DNA of 64,000 bases, from contig NZ_BMDZ01000017.1 in NCBI RefSeq assembly GCF_014636235.1, positions 1-64,000 of the forward strand. The letters run 5' to 3'. Numbering within the stretch: the stretch's first letter is position 1; each line of letters opens with the position of its first letter. The DNA is from Tistrella bauzanensis. Lineage in GTDB: Bacteria; Pseudomonadota; Alphaproteobacteria; Tistrellales; Tistrellaceae. Below are positions 28,855 through 37,373 of the stretch, piece by piece. Both the position numbers and the translations under genes were made by a program. The notes under the pieces were generated by a model that saw only the letters and a list, made by a program, of their open reading frames with translations, searched no databases and had not been told where the DNA came from.

Positions 28855-30162
28855 TCATGTCCCCGCCCGGCCGCGGCGCCGATCGGCCGCCATCTGCCGG
28901 ATACAGGTCTTGAAATCGACCTCCAGCGCATAGCGGGCGGTGTCGAGATAGCTGCGGCGCTGCCGGTTGTGATGGCGGGCGATCTCGCGCAATTGTGTGG
29001 CGCGGTCGGGCAGTCGGATATCGCCGGCCAGCATGGCGGCCAGCCAGCGGGCCTGATGTTCGACCAGCGGAATGGTGGGGCCGATCGGCTGAACCAGCCC
29101 GGCGAAGATCAGCCCCGGATGCTCGGGCGACAGCATCCGGCGGTACAGGCTGATCGGCTGGTCGGGATCGAACAGGGCCTTGTCCAGGAACGGCATGGTG
29201 GTCTTGTAGCCGGTGGCATGGATGATGGCGTCGATCCGCTGCCGGCTGCCATCGACGAAGCAGACGCCGTCGCCGTCGAGGCGGGCGATATCGGGGCGGG
29301 GCGTGATCCAGCCATGGCCGATATAGGGCAGCAGCTCCTGGCTGAGCGTGGCATGTTCCCGCCACATCGGGTGCGCCGGGCGCGGCAGGCCGAACCGGCG
29401 CTGGTCGCCCACCCCCAGCCGGATCAGCCGGGCCATGATCATCCGGGTGATGCGGGTGGGCAGGTGCAGACGCCGGCTGATGGTGGCGGACCAGCGGTCG
29501 ACCGGTATGCCCATCAGATATTTGGGCATGATCCAGGCGCTGCGTCGGGTTGAGATGGTGACACTGCGGGCGCGCCGGCACAGGTCGACCGCGATATCCA
29601 CCGCCGAATTGCCCAAGCCGACCACCAGCACGTCCCGATCCTGGAACGGATCGGCGGTGCGATAATGATGGGCGTGGATCTGGCTGCCGTCGAACCGGCC
29701 CTGAAAATCCGGCCAGCGCGGATCCCACAGATGACCATTGGCGATGATGACGGTGGCATAGGCGGGGCTGCGGCCATCGGACAGGCGCACCTGCCACCGA
29801 CCGCCGGCGGCCGGGGTCACGGCCTCGACACGGGTGCGGAAGGTGATGTGGCGGCGGATGTCGAAACGGTCGGCATAGTCTTCCAGATAGGCCAGGAACT
29901 GCGCATGCGACAGGAAGTCGGGCAGGTTGCGCGGGATCGGGACGTCCGAATAGCCCAGATTGTCGCGGCTGGTGTCGATATGCAGGCTGGCATAGGCCGA
30001 GGACAGGCCGTTGTCGTTCTGATACCGCCACATGCCGCCGATATCCGAGCCCGCCTCGAAACAATCGAAGCTGATGCCGCGCTGTTTCAGCGCCTTGGCC
30101 ACCGCCACGCCGGATGATCCGCCGCCGATGATACAGACCGGCGCCGTTGTCGGGTTGGTCAT
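28855..30162 (-). CDS. Flavin-containing monooxygenase (FMO / Baeyer-Villiger-like)
   Basis: A 435-residue flavoprotein monooxygenase. FAD motif CIIGGGSSGVAVAKAL, the GGMWRYQNDNG segment of FMOs, the family fingerprint FDGSQIHAHHYR (FxGxxxHxxxY), NADPH motif VLVVGLGNSAVDIAVDL and IIHATGYKTTMPFL. FMOs oxygenate soft nucleophiles (N, S) or ketones; the substrate is not evident. Its ATG overlaps the stop of the upstream SDR gene by four bases (ATGA), so they form an operon, and 263 bases without a gene follow its stop (28592-28854). Confidence 0.92.
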   Translation of the reverse strand: MTNPTTAPVCIIGGGSSGVAVAKALKQRGISFDCFEAGSDIGGMWRYQNDNGLSSAYASLHIDTSRDNLGYSDVPIPRNLPDFLSHAQFLAYLEDYADRFDIRRHITFRTRVEAVTPAAGGRWQVRLSDGRSPAYATVIIANGHLWDPRWPDFQGRFDGSQIHAHHYRTADPFQDRDVLVVGLGNSAVDIAVDLCRRARSVTISTRRSAWIMPKYLMGIPVDRWSATISRRLHLPTRITRMIMARLIRLGVGDQRRFGLPRPAHPMWREHATLSQELLPYIGHGWITPRPDIARLDGDGVCFVDGSRQRIDAIIHATGYKTTMPFLDKALFDPDQPISLYRRMLSPEHPGLIFAGLVQPIGPTIPLVEHQARWLAAMLAGDIRLPDRATQLREIARHHNRQRRSYLDTARYALEVDFKTCIRQMAADRRRGRAGT

Positions 30163-31178
30163 GCCGATGTCTCCGCCAGGAAGTCGGCGATGACCGCTCC
30201 GATATCGGCATCGGCGCCAAGCCCCAGCCGGCTGGCATCGGCCGAGACGAAACCCATGGGCCAGCCGCGGATGATCCGGTCGAGCGCCGGGTCGGGGGCG
30301 ATGCTGATCCGGCCGGGGGCCTGAGCGGTGCCGTCGGCTGTGCCGTGCCGGCGGACGGCGGCGATCATCTGGCCGATGGTGACGGTGAGCGAGGGCAGGT
30401 TCATCGCCCGGCCCGGGGGCAGGGCGGCTTCATCGAGATCATGCAAGGCGATGAGGGCGACGGCGACCGCGCCGGCCGATGCCACCGGGATCGCGACCTC
30501 GGCGGCCAGCGGCACCACCACATCGCGGCCACAGAGCGGTTCGCGCAGGATGGCGGCGATGCGATCCGACACAGAAGGGTTGGCAGCGTAGCTGGACACA
30601 GAAGGGCTGGCGGCACCCGGTCGGGTCAGCACGATCGGCAGGCGCAGGGCGCGGCCGTCGATCCGGCCCAGGCGGCTGTCATCGGCCAGCATCAGTTCGG
30701 CGATGGCCTTGTGGCTGCCATAGGTGGTGGCGGGGCAGGGGCGGACATCATCCCCCACCACCGCCGGCAGCGCGCCGCCGAACACAGCGATCGAACTGGT
30801 GAACACGATCCGGGGGCGGTTTCGCGCCTGATCGATGATCCGGCGCAGCGGCGCCACATTCACGGCCCAGGCCGCTCGCGGGTCGTGTTCGGCATCGAGC
30901 GTCAGGCTGGCGGCCAGATGAAAGATGCTGTCGAAGCCCTGCCGGCCCAGATCATCCGCCACCGCCGGATCGGTGATGTCGGCGGCGATGGTGTCGACCG
31001 GGCAGGCACCGGCCGTGGCATCGGGTATCGCCACCGCGACGCGGTCCATCAGGCACAGCCGGGTGATCGGCTGTGGTGCGCCGCCGCCGGATGGTTGCAG
31101 CCTGCCGGCGCGCAGCAGCGCGCCGGTGAGCCGTTGGCCCAGAAAGCCGCCGGCGCCGGTGATCAGAACGCTGACCAT
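30159..31178 (-). CDS. NAD-dependent epimerase/dehydrogenase (extended SDR, DenD-like)
   Basis: A 339-residue extended short-chain dehydrogenase. NAD motif VLITGAGGFLGQRLTGALL, DSIFHLAAS, catalytic serine in VFTSSIAVFGG and YxxxK in TTYGSHKAIAELML. The combination FGG followed by TTYGSHK is characteristic of D-erythronate dehydrogenase (DenD)-like proteins. A very strong GGGAGGAG site precedes the ATG at 31178. Residues from about 200 contain a short repeat (SPSVSSYAANPSVS) encoded by a local duplication near 30570-30610. Together with the FMO it suggests stepwise oxidation of an imported carbonyl or polyol compound under the divergent TetR. Confidence 0.88.
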   Translation of the reverse strand: MVSVLITGAGGFLGQRLTGALLRAGRLQPSGGGAPQPITRLCLMDRVAVAIPDATAGACPVDTIAADITDPAVADDLGRQGFDSIFHLAASLTLDAEHDPRAAWAVNVAPLRRIIDQARNRPRIVFTSSIAVFGGALPAVVGDDVRPCPATTYGSHKAIAELMLADDSRLGRIDGRALRLPIVLTRPGAASPSVSSYAANPSVSDRIAAILREPLCGRDVVVPLAAEVAIPVASAGAVAVALIALHDLDEAALPPGRAMNLPSLTVTIGQMIAAVRRHGTADGTAQAPGRISIAPDPALDRIIRGWPMGFVSADASRLGLGADADIGAVIADFLAETSA

Positions 31179-31239
31179 GGGGTATCGATCTCCTCCCAAG
31201 AGGGTATTCGCCATGTTTTCCATGCTGTTGTGATACATA

Positions 31240-31250
31240 CTACTCAGTAG
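31240..31250. promoter_or_regulatory. Perfect palindrome, candidate TetR operator
   Basis: CTACTCAGTAG is an 11-base perfect palindrome around a central C, in the 139-base gap between the divergent SDR-FMO operon and the TetR gene. The flanks (ATA-TA before and GAT after) extend partial symmetry. Size and place fit a TetR family operator controlling both directions. Confidence 0.5.
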
Positions 31251-31317
31251 GATGTTTATCGGCAACAGGCATCGGGCGCTGGCATGGATGCGGGCCATCG
31301 ACTACCATGGCGCCGGC

Positions 31318-31980
31318 ATGGTGCAGGGGAGCAGAGGTGTGGCGCGACAGAAATCCAGGGGCGAGGCGGTGGACCCGCAGGCCCGCAAGGTGGAGATACT
31401 GAACAGTGCCGCCCGATGCTTCATGGAAAAGGGCTATCACGCCACCAGCATCGACGATGTCGCGCGGGCGCTGGGCTGCACCAAGGGCTTCATCTATCAC
31501 TATTACGCCTCGAAGACCGATCTGTTCTTCGATGTTCATCGCGAGGGCATGGACCGGCTGTTCGCGGCGGTGATGCCGGCGACCCAGGCGGTCGGTGGGC
31601 CGCTGGCGGTGCTGATCGCGATGCTGACCGCCCATGCCCGGGCGATGATGGACCATCACGCCTTTGAAACCGTGGTCGCCCAGGGTGTGCAGATCCACCG
31701 TTTCGGCGCCACCACCCCCGACCAGCGCCGCACTCTGGACGAGTTGATCGCCAGCCGCGACCGGTTCGAGGATCTGTTCAAGGACCAGGCGCATGCCGCC
31801 CGTGCCGTCGGCCAGATCGTGGCCGACGACATCTCGATCGCGGTCAAGATGATGCTGGGCGCCTTGCAGTGGTCGATCTTCTGGTATCGGCCGGAAGCCG
31901 ATGACGGCCCGGATGCCCGCGACCGGCTGGCCGCACGGATGGTGACCACGATCATCGACGGGGTGCGGGCGCGGAACTGA
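31318..31980 (+). CDS. TetR family transcriptional regulator (FadR/KstR2-like)
   Basis: A 220-residue regulator. HTH region: RKVEILNSAARCFMEKGYHATSIDDVARALG and TKGFIYHYYASKTDLF (given in two parts), a textbook TetR head. The C-terminal part with QWSIFWYRPEADDGPDARDRLA resembles the TetR_C_33 ligand domain found next to CoA-thioester and lipid catabolism genes. Several in-frame starts exist (31252, 31284, 31318); 31318 (MVQGSRG) is chosen as the shortest that keeps the whole domain. It is divergent from the SDR-FMO operon. Confidence 0.88.
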   Translation: MVQGSRGVARQKSRGEAVDPQARKVEILNSAARCFMEKGYHATSIDDVARALGCTKGFIYHYYASKTDLFFDVHREGMDRLFAAVMPATQAVGGPLAVLIAMLTAHARAMMDHHAFETVVAQGVQIHRFGATTPDQRRTLDELIASRDRFEDLFKDQAHAARAVGQIVADDISIAVKMMLGALQWSIFWYRPEADDGPDARDRLAARMVTTIIDGVRARN

Positions 31981-32153
31981 CCGGGCCGGCCACCCGGTGG
32001 CGACGTCCAGGCCATGGATGACGGCGTCGAGCGCGCGCGCCACCATCACGTCCGTGTCGCCCTGCAGATCTGGATCGGGGCGGAGCTTAAGCCGCTGAAA
32101 TTCCGGGCGTCGGTGGGGCTGCCGCTATGGCCGGCGGGGTGACCGGCGCAGGA

Positions 32154-32852
32154 TCAGGCCAGCAGGCGCTTTTCATAGATCAGGTTGATCCGCCGCCCGT
32201 CCCAGACATAGCAGAGATGGGCGCCCTGGCGGACATTGCCCAGCACCGGCGGCCGGAACACCGCCGCGCATTCGCCGCCGGGGTGGCGGACACTGTCATA
32301 GGCGATGCCGTCGGCACCCTGGCGGCGCAGCCCGGCGGCCAGGGCCTGTCCGGCGCTGTAGTCGCTGTGGTGATAGACGGCGGCATGGCTGGATCCAAGA
32401 CCGCGCAGATCGTGCAGCCTGCCCGCCAGATCGACCAGATAGACCCGCATGTCCAGCTCCATGGCCGGCTCGGCGGTGGCGGCCATGAAGCGCGCCCGGT
32501 GATGGCTGGTCTCGGCGATCGCGGTGTCAAGCGCGCGGGCGGCATAGAAGGCGCCGATGCTGCCATCGGCGAACCGGCTGCCCGCCGGATTGGGATGGGT
32601 GAAGGCGGCCATGATCACGCTCGATCCCGGCCCGCTGACCCGGTCGGCCGGGGCGACCAGGGCGATGTCGCCGGCCTCGTCGCGCAGGCGCGGATTGGTC
32701 ATCGCCTCGATCGCGAACACCGCCTCCAGATCGGCGGGGTCGGTAATGCGTTCGAACAGGTGAATGGGGGGAAACCGGCTGGGGATGATCCGATAGGCCG
32801 GCAGCCACGTCACCGCCACCACCGGCGGCGCTGGCGCATCGGCACCGCTCAT
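32154..32852 (-). CDS. RES domain toxin (NAD-consuming) of a RES-Xre module
   Basis: A 232-residue RES-domain protein. The arginine near the start (PAYRIIPSRFPPIHLF), the tyrosine and glutamate of the active site (GAFYAARALDTAIAETSHHRARF, shown in part) and the serine region in the C-terminal half (DGIAYDSVRHPGGECAAVFRPP) follow the R-E-S pattern after which the family is named. Characterised members (Pseudomonas putida Res, Mycobacterium MbcT) degrade NAD+ and stop growth. Its ATG overlaps the stop of the antitoxin gene by four bases, so translation is coupled. Confidence 0.93.
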   Translation of the reverse strand: MSGADAPAPPVVAVTWLPAYRIIPSRFPPIHLFERITDPADLEAVFAIEAMTNPRLRDEAGDIALVAPADRVSGPGSSVIMAAFTHPNPAGSRFADGSIGAFYAARALDTAIAETSHHRARFMAATAEPAMELDMRVYLVDLAGRLHDLRGLGSSHAAVYHHSDYSAGQALAAGLRRQGADGIAYDSVRHPGGECAAVFRPPVLGNVRQGAHLCYVWDGRRINLIYEKRLLA

Positions 32853-33268
32853 GCCCAGCCGCCGCGCTGGGCATCCAGGTACTGGCGCACCGCCAACAGG
32901 TCGGCGACATTGCCCGACAGCATCCGCGCCAGGGCCGGCCTGCCGCCGAACGGTGCCGCCTGATTGGGCCGCCGCACCCAGGCGTCGGCGGCGGCCGGGT
33001 CGGGCAGCAGGATCTGCAAGGCCTTGTAGATGCCCAGGATATAGCTGATCCGCTCGATCGTATCGCGCGACAGCCGCACGCCGCTGCCCTGTGTCTGCCG
33101 CCACTTGAAATAGGTCGACCGCGCCGGCGCGCCCAGCAGGGTGATCTGCTCATCCGTGGTCAACTGCCACAGCCCCGCGATCCGGAAAAAGCTCCGCAAA
33201 GCCGGGCCGGACAGGTCGGCGGTGCTCCCGACCGGCTGAGGCTGGATGGATCGTGCGGTGGCAGTCAT
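32849..33268 (-). CDS. Xre/MbcA/ParS antitoxin of a RES-Xre module
   Basis: A 139-residue antitoxin. The N-terminal HTH_60-like region (SFFRIAGLWQLTTDEQITLLG, ARSTYFKWRQ) is followed by the C-terminal DUF2384 toxin-binding domain (ERISYILGIYKALQILL, ADAWVRRPNQAAPFGGRPALARML). The conserved GG/RPAL and the ending in YLDAQRGGW are typical. It is first in the operon and expected to repress it through its HTH; a palindrome lies between the -35 and -10 of its promoter (33302-33330). Confidence 0.93.
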   Translation of the reverse strand: MTATARSIQPQPVGSTADLSGPALRSFFRIAGLWQLTTDEQITLLGAPARSTYFKWRQTQGSGVRLSRDTIERISYILGIYKALQILLPDPAAADAWVRRPNQAAPFGGRPALARMLSGNVADLLAVRQYLDAQRGGWA

Positions 33269-33301
33269 CGGCGGCGATCTCTCAAATCGGACATTTATAG
33301 A

Positions 33302-33330
33302 AATCTAGTCCGTACACGGACTCTTCGCAA
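33302..33330 (-). promoter_or_regulatory. Promoter of the RES-Xre operon with operator in the spacer
   Basis: On the minus strand a TTGCGA (-35, at 33325-33330) and TAGATT (-10, at 33302-33307) are separated by exactly 17 bases (33308-33324). The spacer holds the near-perfect palindrome GTCCGTACACGGAC (33308-33321), mismatched only at the two central bases. Binding of the Xre antitoxin here would block RNA polymerase directly, the standard autoregulation of such modules. Confidence 0.6.
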
Positions 33331-33345
33331 GGCCCCCATCTGTCC

Positions 33346-33942
33346 TCATTGATGCGCCCGCCCGCGCAGCAGCGCGACCATCTCGCGGCCGATCCGGGCG
33401 GGGGTTTTGTGGTCGGGGCCGGGGCGGTACCAGGTGCGGGCCCAGTTGAGCATGCCGAGCAGGCCCAGGCGGAGCATGCGGCGGTCGACATCGGGCGCCA
33501 GGGGCAGGGCGTCGACCAGGCCGGCAAATTTGCGTTCATAGGCGTCGCGCTGGGCGATCAGGCTGGCGGAGGCCTGGGCGAGCTTGGTGGAGTATTCGGG
33601 GGTGACGACCGAGGCGAAGCCGCTATCGGCCAGCAGGGCTTCCATATGGCCGGCGGCGGCGGCTTCCAGCCGGTCCCACGGGTCGTCGATGCCGGCGATC
33701 GCCGCTTCGACCGCGTCGGTGATCTGGCGCACGCCTTCATCATGCACCGCCACGAACAGGTCTTCCTTGGACGGGAAATGATAATAGACCGAGCCGGGCA
33801 GCATGCCGACGGCGCTGGCGATGTCGCGCATCGATGTCGCCTCATAGCCCTGGCTTGCGAACAGATGCGCCGCCGCCTGCAACAGCTTGTCGCGGCGGTT
33901 GTTCTGCCGCTGGGCATCGGCGGTGTCGGTATCGGTTGCCAT
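33346..33942 (-). CDS. TetR family transcriptional regulator
   Basis: A 198-residue TetR protein: NRRDKLLQAAAHLFASQG, YEATSMRDIASAVGM and PGSVYYHFPSKEDLFVAV make up the HTH; the ligand domain ends with NWARTWYRPGPDHKTPARIG, the same TetR_C_33-like tail seen in the regulator at 31318. ATG 33942 is chosen; upstream in-frame ATG at 34125 would run into the facing gene. It is divergent from the enoyl-CoA hydratase pseudogene, with a GGTTCAA/TTGAACC dyad between them. Confidence 0.9.
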   Translation of the reverse strand: MATDTDTADAQRQNNRRDKLLQAAAHLFASQGYEATSMRDIASAVGMLPGSVYYHFPSKEDLFVAVHDEGVRQITDAVEAAIAGIDDPWDRLEAAAAGHMEALLADSGFASVVTPEYSTKLAQASASLIAQRDAYERKFAGLVDALPLAPDVDRRMLRLGLLGMLNWARTWYRPGPDHKTPARIGREMVALLRGRAHQ

Positions 33943-33991
33943 GCCATCCCTCGCCACAGCCTTGGTCTCCTGATCGTGCGAACCGGGTGCG

Positions 33992-34012
33992 GGTTCAAAC
34001 ACGGCTTGAACC
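33992..34012. promoter_or_regulatory. Perfect GGTTCAA/TTGAACC dyad, candidate TetR operator
   Basis: GGTTCAA at 33992-33998 and TTGAACC at 34006-34012 are perfectly inverted with seven bases between. They lie in the 200-base gap between the TetR gene and the enoyl-CoA hydratase gene, where a shared operator is expected. Confidence 0.5.
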
Positions 34013-34142
34013 TGTGCGGGCCTTCTGTATAGGGCGCTGGCCGCCGCGGGGCAAGGTGGCGGACGGGACCACGATCGCTCCATACTCTGGCCGGCCGCGG
34101 CCTGATAGACTGGAGGGAAAGCCATAGAGGAGATGCCCCCCG

Positions 34143-35082
34143 ATGACAGCCGAAACCGCCACCGGCCTCGATGCCGGGTCCGCTACCGCCGCGGACGACG
34201 CAACCCTGCCGCTGATCGAGATCGACCGGCCCGCTCGTGGCGTGGCGCTGGTGCGGTTCGATCCGGGTGCCCTGGGGCTGATGGATGCCGCCGCGGCCGA
34301 TGCGCTGGCCGGTGCCGTCGCCGCCCTGGATGGCGATGCCGCCGTGCGGGCGGTGGTGCTGACCGGGGCGGTGACCGGCATGTTCGTGCGCCATTACAGC
34401 CTGATCGAACTGGCGGCGACCGCCGGCAAGGTCGCGGCATCGGGCCGGCGGTTCAACGATCTGTCGCGGCCGGTGAAGCCCGCGCCGTTCAATGCCTGCC
34501 TCGATCGCATCCAGGCGAGTTCGAAACCCTGGATCGCGGCGCTGAATGGTTGGGCCATGGGCGGCGGGTTCGAACTGGCGCTGGCCTGCGATCTGCGGCT
34601 TGGCCTGGATGGCCCGTGGAAATTCGGCCTGCCGGAAGTCCGCGCCGGCCTGCTGCCCGGCGGTGGCGGCACCCAGCGCCTGACCCGGCTGCTGGGCGAG
34701 GCGCGCGCTGGATTTCGTGCTGCGTGGCCGTATCGTCTCTCCGGCCGAGGCCGAGCGGCTGGGCCTGCTGTCGGCGCTGGTGCCTGAGGGCGGCGATGTC
34801 GTGGCGGCGGCCGTGGCACTGGCCGCAGATCTGGCCGCCCTGCCGGGCCTGGGTGTGGCCCATGCCAAGCGGCTGGTGCGCACCGCCATGGACGGCACGC
34901 TGGAACAGGGACTTGGCGCCGAGCGCACGCTGTTCGTCGATACGCTGACCGATGCCGATACCCGGGCCGTGATCGGCCGGATGGCGGCTGAGTCGGAAGG
35001 CCGGATCGACGACGCGGCGCTGACCGCCGCTGCGGCCGCCATCGACCTTGCGCCGCAACCGGCCGCCCCTGAGGGAGAGTGA
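34143..35082 (+). pseudogene. Enoyl-CoA hydratase/isomerase gene with a frameshift
   Basis: A crotonase-fold gene in two frames. The first part (34143 to about 34710) gives the oxyanion-hole regions [17 protein letters not shown] and [19 protein letters not shown], then [20 protein letters not shown]. At a run of alternating GC (34701-34708) the frame is lost: frame one drifts into low-complexity sequence to 34787, while the natural continuation ([26 protein letters not shown]) is in another frame and runs to the stop at 35080-35082. Two bases lost from the GC run, or one gained, would explain it. Joined, the protein would be about 312 residues. Either a real inactivating mutation or a sequencing error; the fragments are otherwise intact and well conserved, so decay would be recent. 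Confidence 0.85.
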
Positions 35083-35233
35083 TCTCATGCCCCGTATCGA
35101 CGGAGGACGTCATCAGGATCGCCGATGCCGATGACAACGCCGTGCCGGCGGCTGGATCTGGCGATCGAGGCGCGCCATCCGATTGCGCAAAGGGTTGGGG
35201 TGCTGCTGCATGCGGTGCCCCCAGGTGCTGGTA

Positions 35234-35698
35234 TCAGAGCGTCAGCTTGTAGCCCAGATGGCTGGCGGTGAAGCCCAGCCGGTCATAGAAGCGATGGGCG
35301 TCCGTGCGGCTGCGGTCGGTGGTGAGTTGCACCAGCGCGCAGCCGCGGGTGCGGCAGGCCTCGATCGCCCAGCGGATCAGGGCCTCGCCCAACCCGGCAC
35401 CGCGTTCCGATGCCGCCACGCGCACGCCCTCGATCTGGCCACGGGTCTGGCCCATGCGCGACAGGCCGGGGATGATCGTGACCTGAAGCGTGCCGACCAC
35501 CACGCCATCGCGATCGGCCACGACCTGGATCTGATTGCCATCGGCCATCATCGCATCGAAGGCCCGGACATAGGCGTCGGCCGGTGGCATGCTGGCATCC
35601 TCACGCGTGCGGCCCAGCACGTCATCGGCCAGAAGGGCGATGATCGCCGGCAGGTCATCGGTGGTGGCGGGGCGGATGATGGGATCGGAGGGCGGCAT
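35234..35698 (-). CDS. GNAT family N-acetyltransferase
   Basis: A 154-residue GNAT. IIRPATTDDLPAIIALLADD opens the fold, VVVGTLQVTIIPGLSR is the central strand pair, EGVRVAASERGAGLGEALIRWAIE holds the acetyl-CoA pyrophosphate loop (RGAGLG), and CALVQLTTDRSRTDAHRFYDRLGF is the C-terminal signature. Acceptor unknown; amino acids or antibiotics are common for this subgroup. It stands alone between the hydratase pseudogene and the thiolase. Confidence 0.9.
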   Translation of the reverse strand: MPPSDPIIRPATTDDLPAIIALLADDVLGRTREDASMPPADAYVRAFDAMMADGNQIQVVADRDGVVVGTLQVTIIPGLSRMGQTRGQIEGVRVAASERGAGLGEALIRWAIEACRTRGCALVQLTTDRSRTDAHRFYDRLGFTASHLGYKLTL

Positions 35699-35785
35699 GA
35701 CGGCACCTTCGCGGGCTGGAGGAGACCTCTTGCGGGATCCAAACCCATGCCTGCCCGGTGGCGCAAGCCGAGATGCCAGGCTGTG

Positions 35786-35829
35786 AAGAAAAAGCGGGGC
35801 AGCCCAAGGGGGACCGAAGGGCTGCCCCG
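35786..35829 (-). terminator. Rho-independent terminator after the SCP2-type thiolase gene
   Basis: Arms CGGGGCAGCCC (35795-35805) and GGGCTGCCCCG (35819-35829) pair perfectly; on the minus strand the stem is followed at once by GCTTTTTCTTC. It ends the thiolase transcript, 70-115 bases after its stop codon. Confidence 0.85.
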
Positions 35830-35901
35830 TCAGATGGCCGCTGCTGCCAGGGATTTTGCGCGCGCGGCTGTAAACCTGTGGATCGCGGATGCGCGGCCGG
35901 C

Positions 35902-37158
35902 TCAGGCGTCGGCGCGGGTGAGGATGGCAACCGCGCAGGCGGCCTCGTCGAAACCCACCACACCGCCGCCATTCTCGGCCAGGGCCACCCGGGCATTCGC
36001 CACCTGCCGGTCGCCGGCTTCATGGCGCAATTGTGCTGCCAGTTCCGACACCATCGACAGACCGGTGGCGCCGACCGGATGGCCCTTCGACACCAGACCG
36101 CCCGAAGTGTTGACCGGCAGCCGGCCACCCAGCCGGGTCTCGCCCGCCTCGATGAAGCGGCCGCTGGTGCCGGGTTCGCAGAAGCCCAGCATTTCCAACT
36201 GATAAAGCTCGCAGAACGCGGTGGCGTCGTGCAGCTCCACCACATCGATATCGGCGGGGGTGAGGCCGGCGCGGGCATAGGCCTTCTGCGCCGCCACCGA
36301 ACTCAGGCCCGGCTCGTCGAGGTCGCGATATTTGCCACCCGACATGGCGAGCCCGGCGATGCGGATGGCGCGCGCCCGCACCGCTTCGGGCTGGCCGTCG
36401 AGATAATCTCTCGAACAGACCAGCGCGCCGGCGGCGCCATCGCCGATCGGCGCGCACATCGACCGGGTGAGCGGGAAGCTGACCGGCCGGTCGGCCAGAA
36501 CCTCGTCGGGCGACACCTCGAAACGGTATTGCGCCTTGGGGTTCATGCTGCCATGCCAGTGGTTCTTCGACGCGGCGATCGCGATCTGCCGCTGCGTCGT
36601 GCCCCACCTGGCCATGTGATAGCAGGCCTGCATGGCATAGGTGTCCATGAACACCGTGCGGTCGGGGCCCATATCGAACGGCTTGTTGGCCTTCTGGCCG
36701 GCGGCGGCGTAATAGGCCTGCCATTCCTGCGGGTCGAACTGGTCGATCCCGCCTTCGAAGATTTCGGCGGTGCGGGCGGCATCGCCCGGCACGAAGGTCT
36801 TCTCGACCCCTATCGCCATGGAAACTTCAACCTCGCCCGAGGCCACGTCCTTGAAGGCGCCGGACAAGGCCATCATCGCCGAGGCACAGCCACCCTCGAC
36901 GTTGATCATCGGCACCCGTTCCGGAAACAGACCATCCTGGACCAGCGGCGTGAAACACACCTGACCACGAATGTTGCGCTGCCCCCAGCTGCCCATGCCG
37001 CAATTGCTGAACCAGCCGGTCTCGATCCCGGCGCCGGTCTCAAGCCCCGCATCGGCGAGCAGGCCCAGATAGGCTTCACGGGCCAGGCCCTTGAAGCTGG
37101 TATCGGGTTTCTTGCCGAAGGCGGTGGAAAAGGCCCCGATGATATAGACATCGCGCAT
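35902..37158 (-). CDS. Thiolase of the SCP2/lipid-transfer type
   Basis: A 418-residue thiolase-fold protein of the SCP-x/acetyl-CoA acetyltransferase class. The nucleophile cysteine is in MINVEGGCASAMMALSGA; later motifs are VELHDATAFCELYQLEML (in place of NEAFA) and VSKGHPVGATGLSMV. ALAENGGGVVGFDEA near the end replaces the CxG cysteine motif, as usual in this group. Many such proteins take part in side-chain or atypical acyl-CoA cleavage. A terminator hairpin follows at 35786-35829. Confidence 0.92.
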   Translation of the reverse strand: MRDVYIIGAFSTAFGKKPDTSFKGLAREAYLGLLADAGLETGAGIETGWFSNCGMGSWGQRNIRGQVCFTPLVQDGLFPERVPMINVEGGCASAMMALSGAFKDVASGEVEVSMAIGVEKTFVPGDAARTAEIFEGGIDQFDPQEWQAYYAAAGQKANKPFDMGPDRTVFMDTYAMQACYHMARWGTTQRQIAIAASKNHWHGSMNPKAQYRFEVSPDEVLADRPVSFPLTRSMCAPIGDGAAGALVCSRDYLDGQPEAVRARAIRIAGLAMSGGKYRDLDEPGLSSVAAQKAYARAGLTPADIDVVELHDATAFCELYQLEMLGFCEPGTSGRFIEAGETRLGGRLPVNTSGGLVSKGHPVGATGLSMVSELAAQLRHEAGDRQVANARVALAENGGGVVGFDEAACAVAILTRADA

Positions 37159-37373
37159 GACCGGCGGCTCCTGCGGGGGGATGGCGGCGGCACGGCGCCA
37201 TATCGTCGGTCAAAAACTTACCAGCGGGTCATGTGTCTTGCAAGCACAGTGTCCGGGACGGCCATGGTATCTGCGGAGGCTCGCCTGAGTGTGGCCCAGA
37301 GGCTATATCATCGGACACCCGCCGGGTGGGCCGATCGAGAGAAGCTGGCCCTGACACAGAAGACGGAGACCGG

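Noticed and set aside
32154..33104. A single 316-codon protein covering the RES domain
   Set aside because: The first 84 codons of that frame are an out-of-frame reading of the antitoxin gene; the RES protein starts at 32852 at the ATGA overlap.
33558..35042. Minus-strand open frame of about 494 codons across the TetR and hydratase genes
   Set aside because: It crosses the divergent promoter and is out of frame with the TetR protein; no domain is visible.
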